From the NCBI GenBank assembly GCA_017648425.1, contig JAGCJD010000170.1, forward strand, positions 1-15,184: DNA of 15,184 bases. Reading direction: 5' to 3'. The position numbers and the translations under genes are program-made. Numbering within the stretch: position 1 is the first letter of the stretch; each line of letters starts with the position of its first letter. Below are positions 14,954 through 15,184 of the stretch, piece after piece. The notes beneath the pieces are model-generated. The model ran no database searches. It was given only the letters and a program-made list of their open reading frames with translations, and was not told the origin of the DNA. Source of the DNA: Clostridia bacterium (lineage in GTDB: Bacteria > Bacillota > Clostridia > Oscillospirales > CAG-272).

Positions 14954-15184
14954 TCAGACATTTGCCGTTTCTTTTTCGACAGTCTGAATTTTATCTGCTA
15001 TTTTTGAGCTTACTGCTCTGTATTCGGTAACGCCTTTTACGGTTTCTCCGTCTATTTGGAGGGCCGTGGGAATATCAAAGCTTACCGTTATGTCCTTGCC
15101 CTGCATTATATCAAAATATTTGGTATATTTAACATGAGTTCCCTTGAACAGGGTGGGGAACATCAAAAGTGTTTTCAGTCTTCC
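14954..15184 (-). CDS. C-terminus of a diacylglycerol/lipid kinase family protein, cut by window edge
   Basis: The minus-strand frame is open to the right edge (last complete codon 15182-15184) and ends at TGA 14954-14956, giving 76 visible residues. G-R-L-K-T-L-L-M-F-P-T-L-F-K-G-T-H, a beta segment, and then P-T-A-L-Q-I-D-G-E match the C-terminal domain of DagK/YegS-type lipid kinases, where the Q-I-D-G-E region closes the beta-sandwich. The catalytic N-terminal part would lie outside the window. A possible internal start near 15163 has no ribosome binding site and should not be used. Assignment rests on a short C-terminal pattern only. Confidence 0.7.
   Translation of the reverse strand, partial: GRLKTLLMFPTLFKGTHVKYTKYFDIMQGKDITVSFDIPTALQIDGETVKGVTEYRAVSSKIADKIQTVEKETANV

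Noticed and set aside
14303..15007. 234-codon plus-strand frame rich in cysteine and leucine
   Set aside because: It is antisense to the rubrerythrin gene, whose motifs and terminator are unambiguous.

Overview
The window looks like the right-hand end of a prophage, or a phage-derived integrated element, in the chromosome of an anaerobic Clostridia-type Firmicute. Evidence for the host is AGGAGG-type ribosome binding sites throughout, YqhQ/DUF1385, a DUF6514-like small protein, a rubrerythrin with an extra rubredoxin-like domain, and a BspA-type leucine-rich-repeat lipoprotein. This is inferred from gene content only; I ran no taxonomic search. There are no tRNA, rRNA, CRISPR or transposase genes in the window.

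Left part (1 to about 10180, element). A very large phage polyvalent protein runs in from beyond the left edge. It is open from base 3 and ends at 4667, with at least 1,554 residues visible. A perfect 16-bp hairpin follows, then a tightly packed plus-strand series: a BppU-type baseplate/tail-fibre protein (4744-6216), a second tail-fibre-like protein (6213-7046), a small XkdX-like protein (7062-7265), a small beta-rich protein (7327-7758), and three membrane proteins in succession (7772-8470, 8448-8864, 8857-9762). Overlaps of 4, 23 and 8 bases suggest translational coupling. I see no endolysin. A convergent minus-strand gene with its own strong terminator (9841-10119, DUF6514-like) lies between the tail/membrane operon and the edge of the element.

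Junction (about 10172-10195). The next gene is a P2B-type calcium-transporting ATPase whose recognisable sequence begins abruptly at the E-G-L-P of the conserved M4 PEGLP motif. An in-frame stop lies three codons before it. From there the reading frame is intact for the rest of the enzyme. The simplest reading is that the element integrated inside the ATPase gene, leaving the phosphorylation, nucleotide-binding and M5-M10 part here and the first half beyond the far (left) end.

Right part (10181-15184, host chromosome). After the ATPase remainder comes a BspA-like LRR lipoprotein behind a perfect consensus promoter. It is followed by yqhQ (DUF1385) with a TTG start, a bidirectional terminator, and a minus-strand pair: a two-rubredoxin-domain rubrerythrin and the C-terminus of a diacylglycerol/lipid kinase-family protein cut by the right edge. 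No stretch longer than about 120 bases lacks a gene.

The most unusual points are the disrupted ATPase as an attachment site, the duplicated segment in the polyvalent protein with a well-formed ribosome binding site for a nested reading frame, the uncharacterised trio of membrane proteins where a lysis cassette would be expected, and the convergent DUF6514-like gene at the element edge.
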